NCBI GenBank assembly: GCA_003963005.1
Contig: RXJW01000130.1
Location: 1 to 48,649 of the forward strand
Length of the DNA stretch: 48,649 bases
DNA from: Burkholderiales bacterium
GTDB lineage: Bacteria; Pseudomonadota; Gammaproteobacteria; Burkholderiales; Burkholderiaceae_C
Direction of reading: 5' to 3'
Position numbers and translations under genes: made by a program. Position 1 is the stretch's first letter, and the number at the start of each line of letters is the position of its first letter. This document shows positions 40,101-45,454 of this stretch, piece after piece. Under the pieces are notes generated by a model. It was not told where the DNA came from. It searched no databases and worked only from the letters and a program-made list of their open reading frames with translations.

Positions 40101-42679
40101 AAGGAGCCTACGATGGAAAAATTGAAAAGGCCGAGCAGCCTCGAGCTGGAGCGGCACAGGGCGGCGAGGCGCAAGGCGCTGCAAGAGAAGGTGGACGGCC
40201 TGACGCCGGAGCAGAAGCAGGCTCACCTGGATCGGTGGGGCCAGACTTCGCCAACCAAAGCAGCACCCGAGAAACCGACAGCTGGATCCTGAGCCGCGAC
40301 GAGACCGGGCGCTTCCGCTTCGGCGCCGGCGCCAAGGCCTACCGCGCGGCGGCTGGCCTGGCCAACAAGATCCTCGGCCGCCTGGCGATGGCGCCGGCGA
40401 GCAAGGAGCTCACCCGCTACATCCGCCAGATGAAGCAGGAGATCGCCAAGGCCCAGGAGCTGACGGTCGACGTGGCCAACGAGATGTCCAAGATGAGCGA
40501 GGCCGAGCGCCTGCTGATCTCCGACGTCGTCGAGAAGGAGCTGGCCGCCCGCATCACGCCGCCTGCCGAGGTGCTGAAGATGGCCGCCAGCATCTCGGCC
40601 ATCATGGGCAAGCAGACCGACGAGCTCGTGCGCCTGGGCATGCTCAGCCAGGAGGCGGCCGACGCATGGCGCGACCGCTACCTGCCGCGCTTCTACGAGA
40701 GCAAGCTCACGGCCGGCAAGGTGAAGGACGCCTGGGAGTCTGCGGTTGCAGCGCTGACGCGCCAGCCGCGCGCCATCAAGGGCATCAACGGCAGCAGCCT
40801 GAAGCGCCGCGGCATGGTCAAGACGATCATGGCCGCCGACCTGGCCGACTGGGAGGCCGAGGGCTGGAAGCTCGACGACAAGAGCTTCGATCCGGCCACC
40901 GACATCTACACGCAGGTGCACCGCGACTTCACGCGTGAGGAGCGCGAGAAGATGGGCGAGATCCGCGACGCGATGTTCAGGTTCGTGATGGGCTACATGC
41001 GCAGCCAGAAGGACATCGCGCTGGGCCGCATGTACGAGAAGATCGCCAACGACATGGCGCACAAGGTGCCGCCGGCCGACGGCCGCCAGTGGGTCAAGGT
41101 GCCGTCGACGCTGATCGAGGACACGAAGGCCCGCGTCTACGGCAAGCTCGCAGGCAAGTACGTGCCGAAGGAAGTGCTCGACCACCTCAGCCAGTACCAG
41201 GCCTTCGAAGACCCGATGCTGGACGAGCTGTTCCGCATCTACAAGAAGGGCCTGTCGATGTGGAAGGAGGGCAAGACCGTCCTCAATCCCGTCAGTCACG
41301 TGAACAACATCGTTAGCAACCTGACGATGGCGCACTTCGCTGGCGTCAGCTACTGGGACGCCCACAAGTACATCGGCGCCACGCGCGACATCGTCCGCAA
41401 GGCTCCGATGCTGCAGGAGGCGAAGGACGCCGGCCTGTTCGGTGGCACGTTCAACGACGCCGAGCTGATCAACTCGATGCCCGAGCAGCTGCGCCTGCTG
41501 GCCGCCAAGGCCGAGAGCAAGATCGAGAAGAGGGTCGATCAGGTGTGGAACGCCCTGTCGTTCTGGCTGCGCAAGCCGCTGGGCGCCGCGTACGAGGGCG
41601 AGGATCTGTTCTTCCGCTACATGCTGTACCGCGACGCGCGCCAGCGTGGCCTCAGCCCCGACGACGCCGTGGACTGGGCGACCAAGTTCATCTTCACCTA
41701 CGACGATCTGCCGAAGGGCGCTCGCATCATCCGCGACTTCGGCATCCCGTTCTTCAGCTACACGTTCAAGGCCGTGCCGGCGCTGGCCCAGACGGCGCTC
41801 GAGCACCCGATGCGGTTCGCTGCACCGGCGGCCGTGATCTACGGCGCCAACCTCATGGCCTATGCGCTGGCGGCCGGCGGTGACGACGACGACTGGGAGG
41901 AGGTCACGCGCAAGCTGATGACCGACGAGGCCTTCCGCGCGAAGGTCAGCGAGCAGGAGAAGCTCGAGCGCGCCAACCTGCCGAAGTGGAACCGCGGCCG
42001 CACGGCTATGGGCACGCAGAAGACCATCCGCCTGGGCGCCGACGAGGCGACCGGCCTACCGGTGTTCCTGGACGTCAGCCGCTTCATCCCCGGCGGCGAC
42101 ATGCTGGACATGGAGAATAACAGCGGCGGCATCGACTGGCTGCCGCAGCCGCTCACGCCCAGCAACCCGGTGCTGACGACCATCGTCGCGATGCTCTACA
42201 ACAAGGACACGTTCCTCGGCAAGGACATCGTCGACAACAACGACACCACCGGCGAGGCGGCGCGCAAGCGTGGCGACTGGCTGTGGAAGCAGTTCGCGCC
42301 GGCCATCTCCGTCAACGGCTACCACTGGACCCGCGCGATGAACGCCGCCGCCCAGGCATCTGGCACCACCATCCCGTGGTGGCCGCAAGATGCGACAGGA
42401 TTCGGGAAGGACGGCCTGCCGACCCAGCCGAAGTACGCGGCCATGCAGACCTTCGGCGTGAAGGCCCGGCCTGTCGACCTGGACATGAGCGAGCAGATCG
42501 AGAAGGGCCAGCGCGAGAAGATGATCCGCGAGCTCGACCTCGAGGTCAAACGCATCCGCCGGCTGCGCAACAACAACGCCATCAGCGACGAGCAGGCCGA
42601 CGAACAGATCGAGCTGCAGCAGACCAAGAAGGAGCGGCTGCGCGAAGGCCTGGACGTCAACGGCAAGCCCAAAGATTAG
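34118..42679 (+). CDS. giant polyvalent virion/ejection protein (2,853 aa)
   Basis: Four modules joined by low-complexity linkers. (1) Residues 1-620: N-terminal PYQEFDGELDDD, helical region, ParB-like YILDGHHQALA near 542. (2) 680-1490: a zincin-type HEALH near 768 and a DUF7178-like region (RYWYENSSREVLRMVGGDVQ near 1028). (3) 1605-1995: WLFDEASDPYEGDPW near 1701, AVHDAFGHGLEGAG near 1777, and a GNAT-like GRGRNNGVGRAAVQAL near 1948. (4) 2058-2853: long helical part with a hydrophobic stretch (FAAPAAVIYGANLMAYALA near 2567) and FIPFFSYTFKA-like FGIPFFSYTFKA. Such giants in Bcep22-type phages are thought to enter the cell with the DNA. I saw no RNA-polymerase motifs. Confidence 0.8.
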   Translation: MPYQEFDGELDDDKKKPAGFVEFSGELDEPAPAPKLASGPRQPMGRGFGMPKPAPTPEPLSRPAGMAPTPADLEWQSLSPQGQQKVLDARGIQQQPRSRATMTAAEEPSAFRRAVDSTVRKPLDNSLAGAAVETVGDAARGVGQGLNNLAASGYGLLSAGVNTVAGDDTQLGNWAEASAKKGLGNAAQLTNPVDPESLTSKVFNSVTTNAATMGFLGFGNKALAGMFAQSAGQDYAETAGTDMTNNERLTRSAYMGIAEVVGEKISMPALGALFKANAATTSVKDLGRMLEHLIVKEQLGEQATTALQSAFEKFSPTGKRPDMTMSDYLNEVVETAKVTLGQSLVMGGAGAARTVGSAARRTTNSDAFGAALEADVADKQVPGAPTAPLAPANKAVFTSPTTEAAGLTPIVVNVPQGPPAVPNAQQPGQTAAQGDQTQPVAPTPTQAPATAPAAAAAADADWQQFAPETGTLGVPRAEMPQIKAEHRGALVNFLTARGITHEQAEVPAGELKPTQAEFSISKTEKAKAFEGGERSILVSSDGYILDGHHQALAKADAGEPVKVIRLNAPMSELLPAAREFPSSTLDTSSETAPAASPAVAGAQSAIDRLAAAQDAGIAAAKGDQSGSRVQRAVEQPQPLAATPAVDSTAQVSAGDTRAAEQAPAPASQPTASAPSLTPQETTRVVQLIQDSRLRLKQPEAIKLTPVDPSTSDDADLGIRVSSALGKPVLFVSVQGKSTMNAANVNLGGKQVTVIRADAADSMLALSVHEALHGMDNDVKQELHSALFDGPDAPVTKEHIAKFRSHYPMYADDKVAEEIAAMLAQQEAKRPEFWQRLAEKVGDGNFGKLAKAVLEKLDAITAAFKGSNNGSYTSDIKAVREALTSAYAETARRRGAAPVNEQKQGAEAEVDFAERGKAETVGDYEARAFKDGSIRIAGDADAIRAKLPDGVVGRATKDGLVFTATDAPRVRRALEGNNLAYSRAGEVVEKLPMRGGKYVGAPAKFDTPAKIPHLRKWLMKLTLEGERGRYWYENSSREVLRMVGGDVQEARKFVALLAIYSPQAKVDANSTFALRAWAQYKAGQPISVKTKVMDDKAKAALDDVDAFWSGEKTGNFFHNLLREIDPSTEGKQGATIDMWMMRAGQYDNDAPTATQYAFMENETNRVAAEMGWEPQQVQAAIWVAMKARMENDGVKKRTEASSEKRGWIRFDKQAGADGKLKKVRVILDAQKHRDNWLKHAFEHEPTAEDTAKAKFDFADGLLRHIGQVSFEARPGRSTGVLPGIHDAPYAQQVEFQQAVQAAFLDDQGRDILAHYLGLLVDNDILAPGVWQGEVSPSTQKRVAMAPAKGDAGKSSVDPAQAEALNVYAAVAGLVARQEGVGWHRPFYAGTKAKANGIEIDIGRVLNPREVADLEKAVGKWMDANGKAGWQNQFAFISSPVGIRLVNFGIIENGQLHADIVRAAADVLPDGTVTGFASDGDMPTNDWKEAPNGQAYVGRIEAAGRPDVLDWARSVLAPRVQRVFDDFSERYGWGDAGSIDFSERRRGDGRSADDGRSDRAERADGFEGGGQAAGQRDAASDRRDGGPRRVAGVGLDPATAQALRRLDPLPGAPTVDPVKAGTRAGPDAGLVAVAEAYARQAGIKLTRQSAYADVDEGRARRIAAAYEAMPHAPGDPRVREAYENLIRQTTAQYRALEQAGYQFWLFDEASDPYEGDPWKAMADLRENRSMAVYSTRAGFGTDASFDPKDNPLLAGTGIRWPYGGPNGPLQPVLANDLFRAVHDAFGHGLEGAGFRARGEENAWQAHARLFTGSALGAITSETRGQNSWLNYGPHGDRNKSAKVFDTEFAQQKTGLMPAWAWSEGRLDFSDQARPVLDENGDPEFGNGKVRLMFPIESPRFEYFEQPGERVMAYAIMPADGSFDVLGSVDVVVRDGKPVTLLDIEIYRNAGRGRNNGVGRAAVQALVDASADGLEIGNIVPASRGFWEKLGVPTQNVEGAYDGKIEKAEQPRAGAAQGGEAQGAAREGGRPDAGAEAGSPGSVGPDFANQSSTRETDSWILSRDETGRFRFGAGAKAYRAAAGLANKILGRLAMAPASKELTRYIRQMKQEIAKAQELTVDVANEMSKMSEAERLLISDVVEKELAARITPPAEVLKMAASISAIMGKQTDELVRLGMLSQEAADAWRDRYLPRFYESKLTAGKVKDAWESAVAALTRQPRAIKGINGSSLKRRGMVKTIMAADLADWEAEGWKLDDKSFDPATDIYTQVHRDFTREEREKMGEIRDAMFRFVMGYMRSQKDIALGRMYEKIANDMAHKVPPADGRQWVKVPSTLIEDTKARVYGKLAGKYVPKEVLDHLSQYQAFEDPMLDELFRIYKKGLSMWKEGKTVLNPVSHVNNIVSNLTMAHFAGVSYWDAHKYIGATRDIVRKAPMLQEAKDAGLFGGTFNDAELINSMPEQLRLLAAKAESKIEKRVDQVWNALSFWLRKPLGAAYEGEDLFFRYMLYRDARQRGLSPDDAVDWATKFIFTYDDLPKGARIIRDFGIPFFSYTFKAVPALAQTALEHPMRFAAPAAVIYGANLMAYALAAGGDDDDWEEVTRKLMTDEAFRAKVSEQEKLERANLPKWNRGRTAMGTQKTIRLGADEATGLPVFLDVSRFIPGGDMLDMENNSGGIDWLPQPLTPSNPVLTTIVAMLYNKDTFLGKDIVDNNDTTGEAARKRGDWLWKQFAPAISVNGYHWTRAMNAAAQASGTTIPWWPQDATGFGKDGLPTQPKYAAMQTFGVKARPVDLDMSEQIEKGQREKMIRELDLEVKRIRRLRNNNAISDEQADEQIELQQTKKERLREGLDVNGKPKD
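35991..36146 (+). CDS. nested out-of-frame gene 1 within the giant gene (51 aa)
   Basis: GTG start with AAGGGAG six bases upstream; +1 frame relative to the giant gene. VEVEFSEQSSNPNHWPLRRP at the start and a very Arg-rich end (RLPRRLRSRLHRPRR). In the giant frame the same bases encode an Ala/Gln/Pro-rich linker. The product could be short and basic, or the frame could be a relic of a once-separate gene. Least certain of the three nested genes. Confidence 0.4.
   Translation: MEVEFSEQSSNPNHWPLRRPLTVPRKYLRVTPGQQSRLPRRLRSRLHRPRR
38586..38930 (+). CDS. nested out-of-frame gene 2 within the giant gene (114 aa)
   Basis: Perfect AAGGAGG six bases before the ATG. MGKLTWGGLKPPDDPMFLTG, then a Ser/Thr/Ala stretch, then a protein-like end: GLQMTVGRIVQNVQMASRAA, NVTPRQIVEMVDRGELPESD, LRKLFAG. 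The giant frame here is an Arg/Asp/Gly-rich, unstructured linker (residues about 1545-1585), so the +1 frame looks the better protein for its second half. Same relative frame as nested genes 1 and 3. Confidence 0.6.
   Translation: MGKLTWGGLKPPDDPMFLTGPEVFSRLGSNASSTTSASATAGATRAASTSVSDDEATAGLQMTVGRIVQNVQMASRAAGKPLANVTPRQIVEMVDRGELPESDSTRQLRKLFAG
40113..40292 (+). CDS. nested out-of-frame gene 3 within the giant gene (59 aa)
   Basis: AAGGAG six bases before the ATG; MEKLKRPSSLELERHRAARR then KALQEKVDGLTPEQKQAHLD and RWGQTSPTKAAPEKPTAGS. It reads as a charged helical protein, whereas the giant frame over it is a Gly/Ala/Glu-rich linker (AAQGGEAQGAAREGG). Lies at the joint between modules 3 and 4 of the giant protein. 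Confidence 0.55.
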   Translation: MEKLKRPSSLELERHRAARRKALQEKVDGLTPEQKQAHLDRWGQTSPTKAAPEKPTAGS

Positions 42680-42686
42680 CCCGAGG

Positions 42687-42700
42687 TATCACAATGATGA
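42687..42700 (+). promoter_or_regulatory. dispersed element at holin start (GAGGTATCACAATGATGA)
   Basis: Shine-Dalgarno GAGG, TATCACA and ATG are fused as at 940 and 1255. It marks the beginning of the lysis cassette, eight bases after the giant gene stop. Confidence 0.55.
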
Positions 42701-42915
42701 AGAAGCCCAAACTGATCGACGACGCCAGGAGCATCTGGCATCGCCTGTGGTCGGTGCGCCTGGCGCTGATCTCGGCGGCACTCTCGGCAGTCGAGTTCGC
42801 GCTGCCGCACTTCGCGCCCAGCGAGCGCTCGGGCGCCTTCGCCGCGACGGCCGGCGTCGTCAGCCTGGCCGCGGCGGTAGCGCGCCTCGTGGCCCAGCCC
42901 AAGGTGTGGCGATGA
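42694..42915 (+). CDS. holin-like membrane protein (73 aa)
   Basis: MMKKPKLIDDARSIWHRLWS, then VRLALISAALSAVEFALPHF (TM) and GAFAATAGVVSLAAAVARLV (TM). The 'DARSxWxRLWSVRLAL' start and two-helix topology are those of a phage holin family found directly before endolysins. It overlaps the endolysin gene by four bases (ATGA). It would form or trigger the membrane lesion at lysis. Confidence 0.75.
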   Translation: MMKKPKLIDDARSIWHRLWSVRLALISAALSAVEFALPHFAPSERSGAFAATAGVVSLAAAVARLVAQPKVWR

Positions 42916-43463
42916 ACGCGCCGCAGCAGCCGGCCGTCCGGCGCCGCGCCTTCACCAAGGGTGGCGCCGCGGTGATCCTGGCCAGTGCCACGCTGGTCGG
43001 CTTCGTGCACCAGTGGGAGGACGGCGGCAAGACCAAGTACACGGTCTACGCCGACAAGCTGGCCGGCGGCCTGCCCACGGCCTGCAACGGCATCACCGCG
43101 GCAGTCAGCCCGTACCCCGTCGTGGTCGGCGAGGTCTGGTCCCAGGAGAAGTGCGACGCCGCCCAGGAGATCGTGCTGACCACGACCCAGCAGGGGCTGG
43201 CCAAGTGCATCACCGGGCGCATCACCCAGAACGCCTTCGACGCGCTGAGCTCGCACGCCCACAACTTCGGCGTCGGCACCACCTGCGGCAGCTCGGCCGT
43301 CAAGCTGATCAACGCCGGCCAGCTCGAGGCCGGCTGCAGGGCCATCAGCACCAGGCCCGACGGATCGCCGAACTGGTCGTACGTCGGCCAGACGTTCTAC
43401 CGCGGCCTCTACAACCGCCGGCTTGACGAGACCAGGCTGTGCCTCACCCCCGACAAGCCATGA
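42912..43463 (+). CDS. SAR-type endolysin, GH24 lysozyme
   Basis: A 183-residue protein. Residues 14-32 (FTKGGAAVILASATLVGFV) are a weakly hydrophobic signal-anchor-release segment, letting the enzyme reach the periplasm by Sec and be freed later. The catalytic Glu follows in HQWEDG, with YADKLAGGLPTACNG supplying the Asp and Thr. NAFDALSSHAHNFGVGTTC and NWSYVGQTFYRGLYNRR are typical GH24 landmarks. Several cysteines may control activation. Between holin and spanin genes. Confidence 0.85.
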   Translation: MNAPQQPAVRRRAFTKGGAAVILASATLVGFVHQWEDGGKTKYTVYADKLAGGLPTACNGITAAVSPYPVVVGEVWSQEKCDAAQEIVLTTTQQGLAKCITGRITQNAFDALSSHAHNFGVGTTCGSSAVKLINAGQLEAGCRAISTRPDGSPNWSYVGQTFYRGLYNRRLDETRLCLTPDKP

Positions 43464-43984
43464 AAAACGCCCTCAGCCTGCTTCGCGCCGTGCCCGTGTG
43501 GGTGTGGGTCATCCTGGCCCTTTGCGTGGCTCTGGCGGGCCAATCCGTGCGCCTGGCGGACGCCCGCGCCGACGCGGCTGACGTGCGCCAGAAGTTCAGC
43601 GAGTACCGCGAGACCCAAGAGCGCCAGGCCAGGCAGGCGCTGGACACCCTGCGGCGTGACGCCGCGCGCACCGCTCTCAAACGACAGGAGGCCGCCGATG
43701 CCGACTACCTTGCCCGCCGCGCTGCGGAAGCCGATGCTGCTCGCCTGCGCGCTACTGCTGGCCAGCTGCAGCGCTACGCAACCGATCTCGCCACCTCCCT
43801 CGGTGATCAGGCCAGAGGTGCCGCCGCTGCCGGCAGCTGCCCGGCAACCCAGTCGGCCGGCATCCTCGCCGACATGGTCGGAGAGCTTGACCGCTTTGCG
43901 GAGCGAGCTGCTGTCGCGGCAGACGAAGCCCGCCGCGCCGGCCAGTTCTGCGAGCGCAGCTACGACGCCCTGAAGGTGCCGTGA
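43460..43984 (+). CDS. Rz: i-spanin (Rz-like)
   Basis: A 174-residue protein with one N-terminal TM helix (VPVWVWVILALCVALAGQSV, about 10-29) followed by a long periplasmic coiled coil (VRQKFSEYRETQERQARQAL and on). It overlaps the endolysin gene by four bases and fully contains the Rz1 gene in another frame, as in lambda. With Rz1 it fuses inner and outer membranes at the last step of lysis. Somewhat longer than lambda Rz. Confidence 0.85.
   Translation: MKNALSLLRAVPVWVWVILALCVALAGQSVRLADARADAADVRQKFSEYRETQERQARQALDTLRRDAARTALKRQEAADADYLARRAAEADAARLRATAGQLQRYATDLATSLGDQARGAAAAGSCPATQSAGILADMVGELDRFAERAAVAADEARRAGQFCERSYDALKVP
43698..43973 (+). CDS. Rz1: o-spanin lipoprotein (Rz1-like), nested in Rz
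   Basis: In the +1 frame within Rz; AGGAGG lies six bases before the ATG. MPTTLPAALRKPMLLACALL then the lipobox LLASC, giving a lipid-anchored Cys, then a Pro-rich mature part (PISPPPSVIRPEVPPLPAAA). Lipobox, proline content and nesting are diagnostic of Rz1. Confidence 0.88.
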   Translation: MPTTLPAALRKPMLLACALLLASCSATQPISPPPSVIRPEVPPLPAAARQPSRPASSPTWSESLTALRSELLSRQTKPAAPASSASAATTP

Positions 43985-44250
43985 TGCGGTCGAACTGCAT
44001 CATCTGGGCCTGGCACCTGTACTGGCGCCGACGGGCCAAGGGCTTCGAGGGCTACCTGATGGTGCGGCGCTCGAGGTCTGGGCCGTTCCCGCACTTCCTG
44101 TACGCGGAGAAGCGCAAGCGCACCGGCACCATCCGCATGGTCAGCTTCAAGCCGCTGGAGCCGCGAGAGAAGCTGGTGCCGCCGCCAGTCTTCCGCGGCA
44201 CCAGCAGGTGGGGCGACTTCGTCGACACGGCCGTGCTGCCGAAGGATTGA
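43984..44250 (+). CDS. small basic protein after the lysis genes (88 aa)
   Basis: MRSNCIIWAWHLYWRRRAKG, then YLMVRRSRSGPFPHFLYAEK and a VPPPVFRGTSRWGDF segment. Rich in Arg/Trp. This type of gene follows lysis cassettes in several beta- and gammaproteobacterial phages; function unknown. ATG overlaps the Rz stop by one base; a GTG three bases earlier is possible. Confidence 0.6.
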   Translation: MRSNCIIWAWHLYWRRRAKGFEGYLMVRRSRSGPFPHFLYAEKRKRTGTIRMVSFKPLEPREKLVPPPVFRGTSRWGDFVDTAVLPKD

Positions 44251-44252
44251 CC

Positions 44253-44600
44253 GTGTGCCCGCTGTGCCGTGACCCAGGGCATCGGCTCAGCCAATGCCCC
44301 AGGTGGGCCGGTCAGCGCGCGGCGCGGTCGGCGCTCAGCCAGGCTTCGACGCGTTCCGGCGTCCAGACCACTTCATCGCTGGCGGCCGGGCGAACGCCGG
44401 GGAAACGAGAAGCCAGCGCCCGCTCGGCAACCAGGAGCGCATCCCTGAGCTTCTTGCTCTCAGCCAGGAACTCTTCCATCCGTGCCTTGACGGCGGCCAA
44501 GGAGGCTGCCGGCATCGACCGGATGCCGCCCTTGCTGATACCAGCAGCCTCGCGTGCCACGCGCCAGGCTGCGTGGCGGCCGACGCCCGGCAGGCTGTAG
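44253..44600 (+). CDS. possible zinc-knuckle ORF, overlapping antirepressor gene antisense
   Basis: Starts GTG two bases after the previous gene and encodes CPLCRDPGHRLSQC near its start, an exact C-x2-C-x4-H-x4-C zinc knuckle. After about 30 residues it enters sequence that is antisense to the BRO-type gene and becomes low-quality. I suspect that a real short gene was truncated by the neighbour, and that the downstream codons are not functional. Confidence 0.3.
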   Translation: MCPLCRDPGHRLSQCPRWAGQRAARSALSQASTRSGVQTTSSLAAGRTPGKREASARSATRSASLSFLLSARNSSIRALTAAKEAAGIDRMPPLLIPAASRATRQAAWRPTPGRL

Positions 44601-45169
44601 CACATCGACGCCTTCTCGGCGATGGCGGCCAGCGCGTTGTACTCGGCCTGGTTGATGGCGCGAGGCCGCGGCTCCGGCTTGGGCTGGTAGGGCAGGGGAG
44701 CCGTGTGAGAAACGGCGAGCGGCGCCGCATAGGTGCCAGTCCCGCGGATGGCGGGCAAGACCTCTGCAGTCACCCATCGCTTGAACTGCTTGGCCTCCGG
44801 CCGGCGGCTGGCGAAGATCGCGCAGTAGAGGCCGGACTCGTTAACGATGGTCATCTGCTGGGCTGCGGAGGGGGTACACACAATGTGTGTACCCCTATCC
44901 TCATCGTCCATAGAACGCGTCATGCTGGTTGCGTCACGATGACCGAGCAGCTTCGCAAGGTCACTCGCCACGAACCACGGAGTGCCGTCGCGCATGACGA
45001 CGCGCAGCTGGTGGCTGGTGTTGAAGAGGAACGTCAGCGCCTGGCCGGCACGCGACGGCGGCAGGCTGGGCTGCCCCGCGGGCGGGGCGGTGAGCGCGGT
45101 CAGCGTCGGGTTGGTGGGAATGGCGCGAGCCCAGACGGGGTTTGCGACGGTGGCTTGGGTGGTTGCCAT
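44312..45169 (-). CDS. BRO-type antirepressor
   Basis: A 285-residue protein from the ATG at 45169, which follows AAGGAG; longer upstream reading is the leader region. A Bro-N domain spans about 45-145: LTFLFNTSHQLRVVMRDGTP, WFVASDLAKLLGHRDATSMT, MTIVNESGLYCAIFASRRPE, FKRWVTAEVLPAIRGTGTYA. A helical C-terminal part (about 180-285) follows. Related proteins inactivate phage repressors. The cI-like repressor here lacks a cleavage domain, so an antirepressor is the expected induction route. Leader, operator and C4-like RNA upstream suggest tight control. Confidence 0.85.
   Translation of the reverse strand: MATTQATVANPVWARAIPTNPTLTALTAPPAGQPSLPPSRAGQALTFLFNTSHQLRVVMRDGTPWFVASDLAKLLGHRDATSMTRSMDDEDRGTHIVCTPSAAQQMTIVNESGLYCAIFASRRPEAKQFKRWVTAEVLPAIRGTGTYAAPLAVSHTAPLPYQPKPEPRPRAINQAEYNALAAIAEKASMCYSLPGVGRHAAWRVAREAAGISKGGIRSMPAASLAAVKARMEEFLAESKKLRDALLVAERALASRFPGVRPAASDEVVWTPERVEAWLSADRAAR
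44871..44895. repeat. perfect 25-base palindrome inside the antirepressor gene
   Basis: Arms GGGGTACACACA and TGTGTGTACCCC are exact complements around a single A at 44883. It encodes RGTHIVCTP between the two halves of the Bro-N domain. Its symmetry is far beyond what the codons require. Confidence 0.75.
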
Positions 45170-45186
45170 GGGAGGCTCCTTGGGTG

Positions 45187-45384
45187 TCATCGTTGCTGAT
45201 GACCGCCACCCACGCCAAAGGGCGGCGGTCCTGACGGGTTGGCGTACCGGGACACCCGCGGAGCGGAAACCGGCGAGCCTTTCGGCTCCCCGCCAGGACC
45301 GCCATTGATAGGAAGTCCGGGCGCAAAAAAGCCGCACTGCATCGCGCTGGTGCGGCCTTTGCCGCGGGTATCTCGAGACGCCAA
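45187..45384 (-). CDS. Ash/Icd-like leader ORF (65 aa)
   Basis: From a TTG (or an internal ATG) it encodes FFAPGLPINGGPGGEPKGSP and YANPSGPPPFGVGGGHQQR. This matches my memory of 'Ash family/host cell division inhibitor Icd-like' ORFs that precede phage antirepressor genes. In P1-type systems, translation of icd is the direct target of C4 RNA and is coupled to ant. The ORF overlaps the C4-like RNA and the terminator, so it may be only partly translated. It ends 18 bases before the antirepressor ATG. Confidence 0.45.
   Translation of the reverse strand: MASRDTRGKGRTSAMQCGFFAPGLPINGGPGGEPKGSPVSAPRVSRYANPSGPPPFGVGGGHQQR
45325..45356 (-). terminator. intrinsic terminator of the antirepressor leader
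   Basis: Leftward: GCCGCAC, 12-base loop, GTGCGGC, then TTTTTT. An alternative hairpin GCGGC-AAAG-GCCGC just upstream uses the same GCCGC, so the two stems exclude each other. It lies between the promoter and the antirepressor gene. Confidence 0.75.
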
Positions 45385-45390
45385 TCTCGA
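45325..45390 (-). ncRNA. C4-like antisense RNA in the antirepressor leader
   Basis: Read leftward, a hairpin TCGAGA-TTGGCG-TCTCGA (45390-45373) presents TTGGCG in its loop, followed by ACCCGCGG (45369-45362) and a terminator. Downstream, CCGCGGGT (45261-45254), 8 bases, ACGCCAA (45245-45239) is complementary to TTGGCGT, 8 bases, ACCCGCGG of the leader. Two target-pairing blocks with identical 8-base gaps are the defining feature of C4 RNAs of P1/P7/P22-like phages. The 5' end is not known and may start near 45458. Confidence 0.65.
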
Positions 45391-45454
45391 CCTGATTTCT
45401 CAGGCAGCGCAAGTGTGCTGGCAAAATCCTCGAAGTGTCAAGAACTTTGCGTGC

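Noticed and set aside
34118..42679. N4-type virion RNA polymerase as the identity of the giant protein
   Set aside because: The capsid protein is of N4-gp56 type, which raised the question, but no single-subunit RNA polymerase motifs were seen and the domains visible are of the polyvalent/ejection type.
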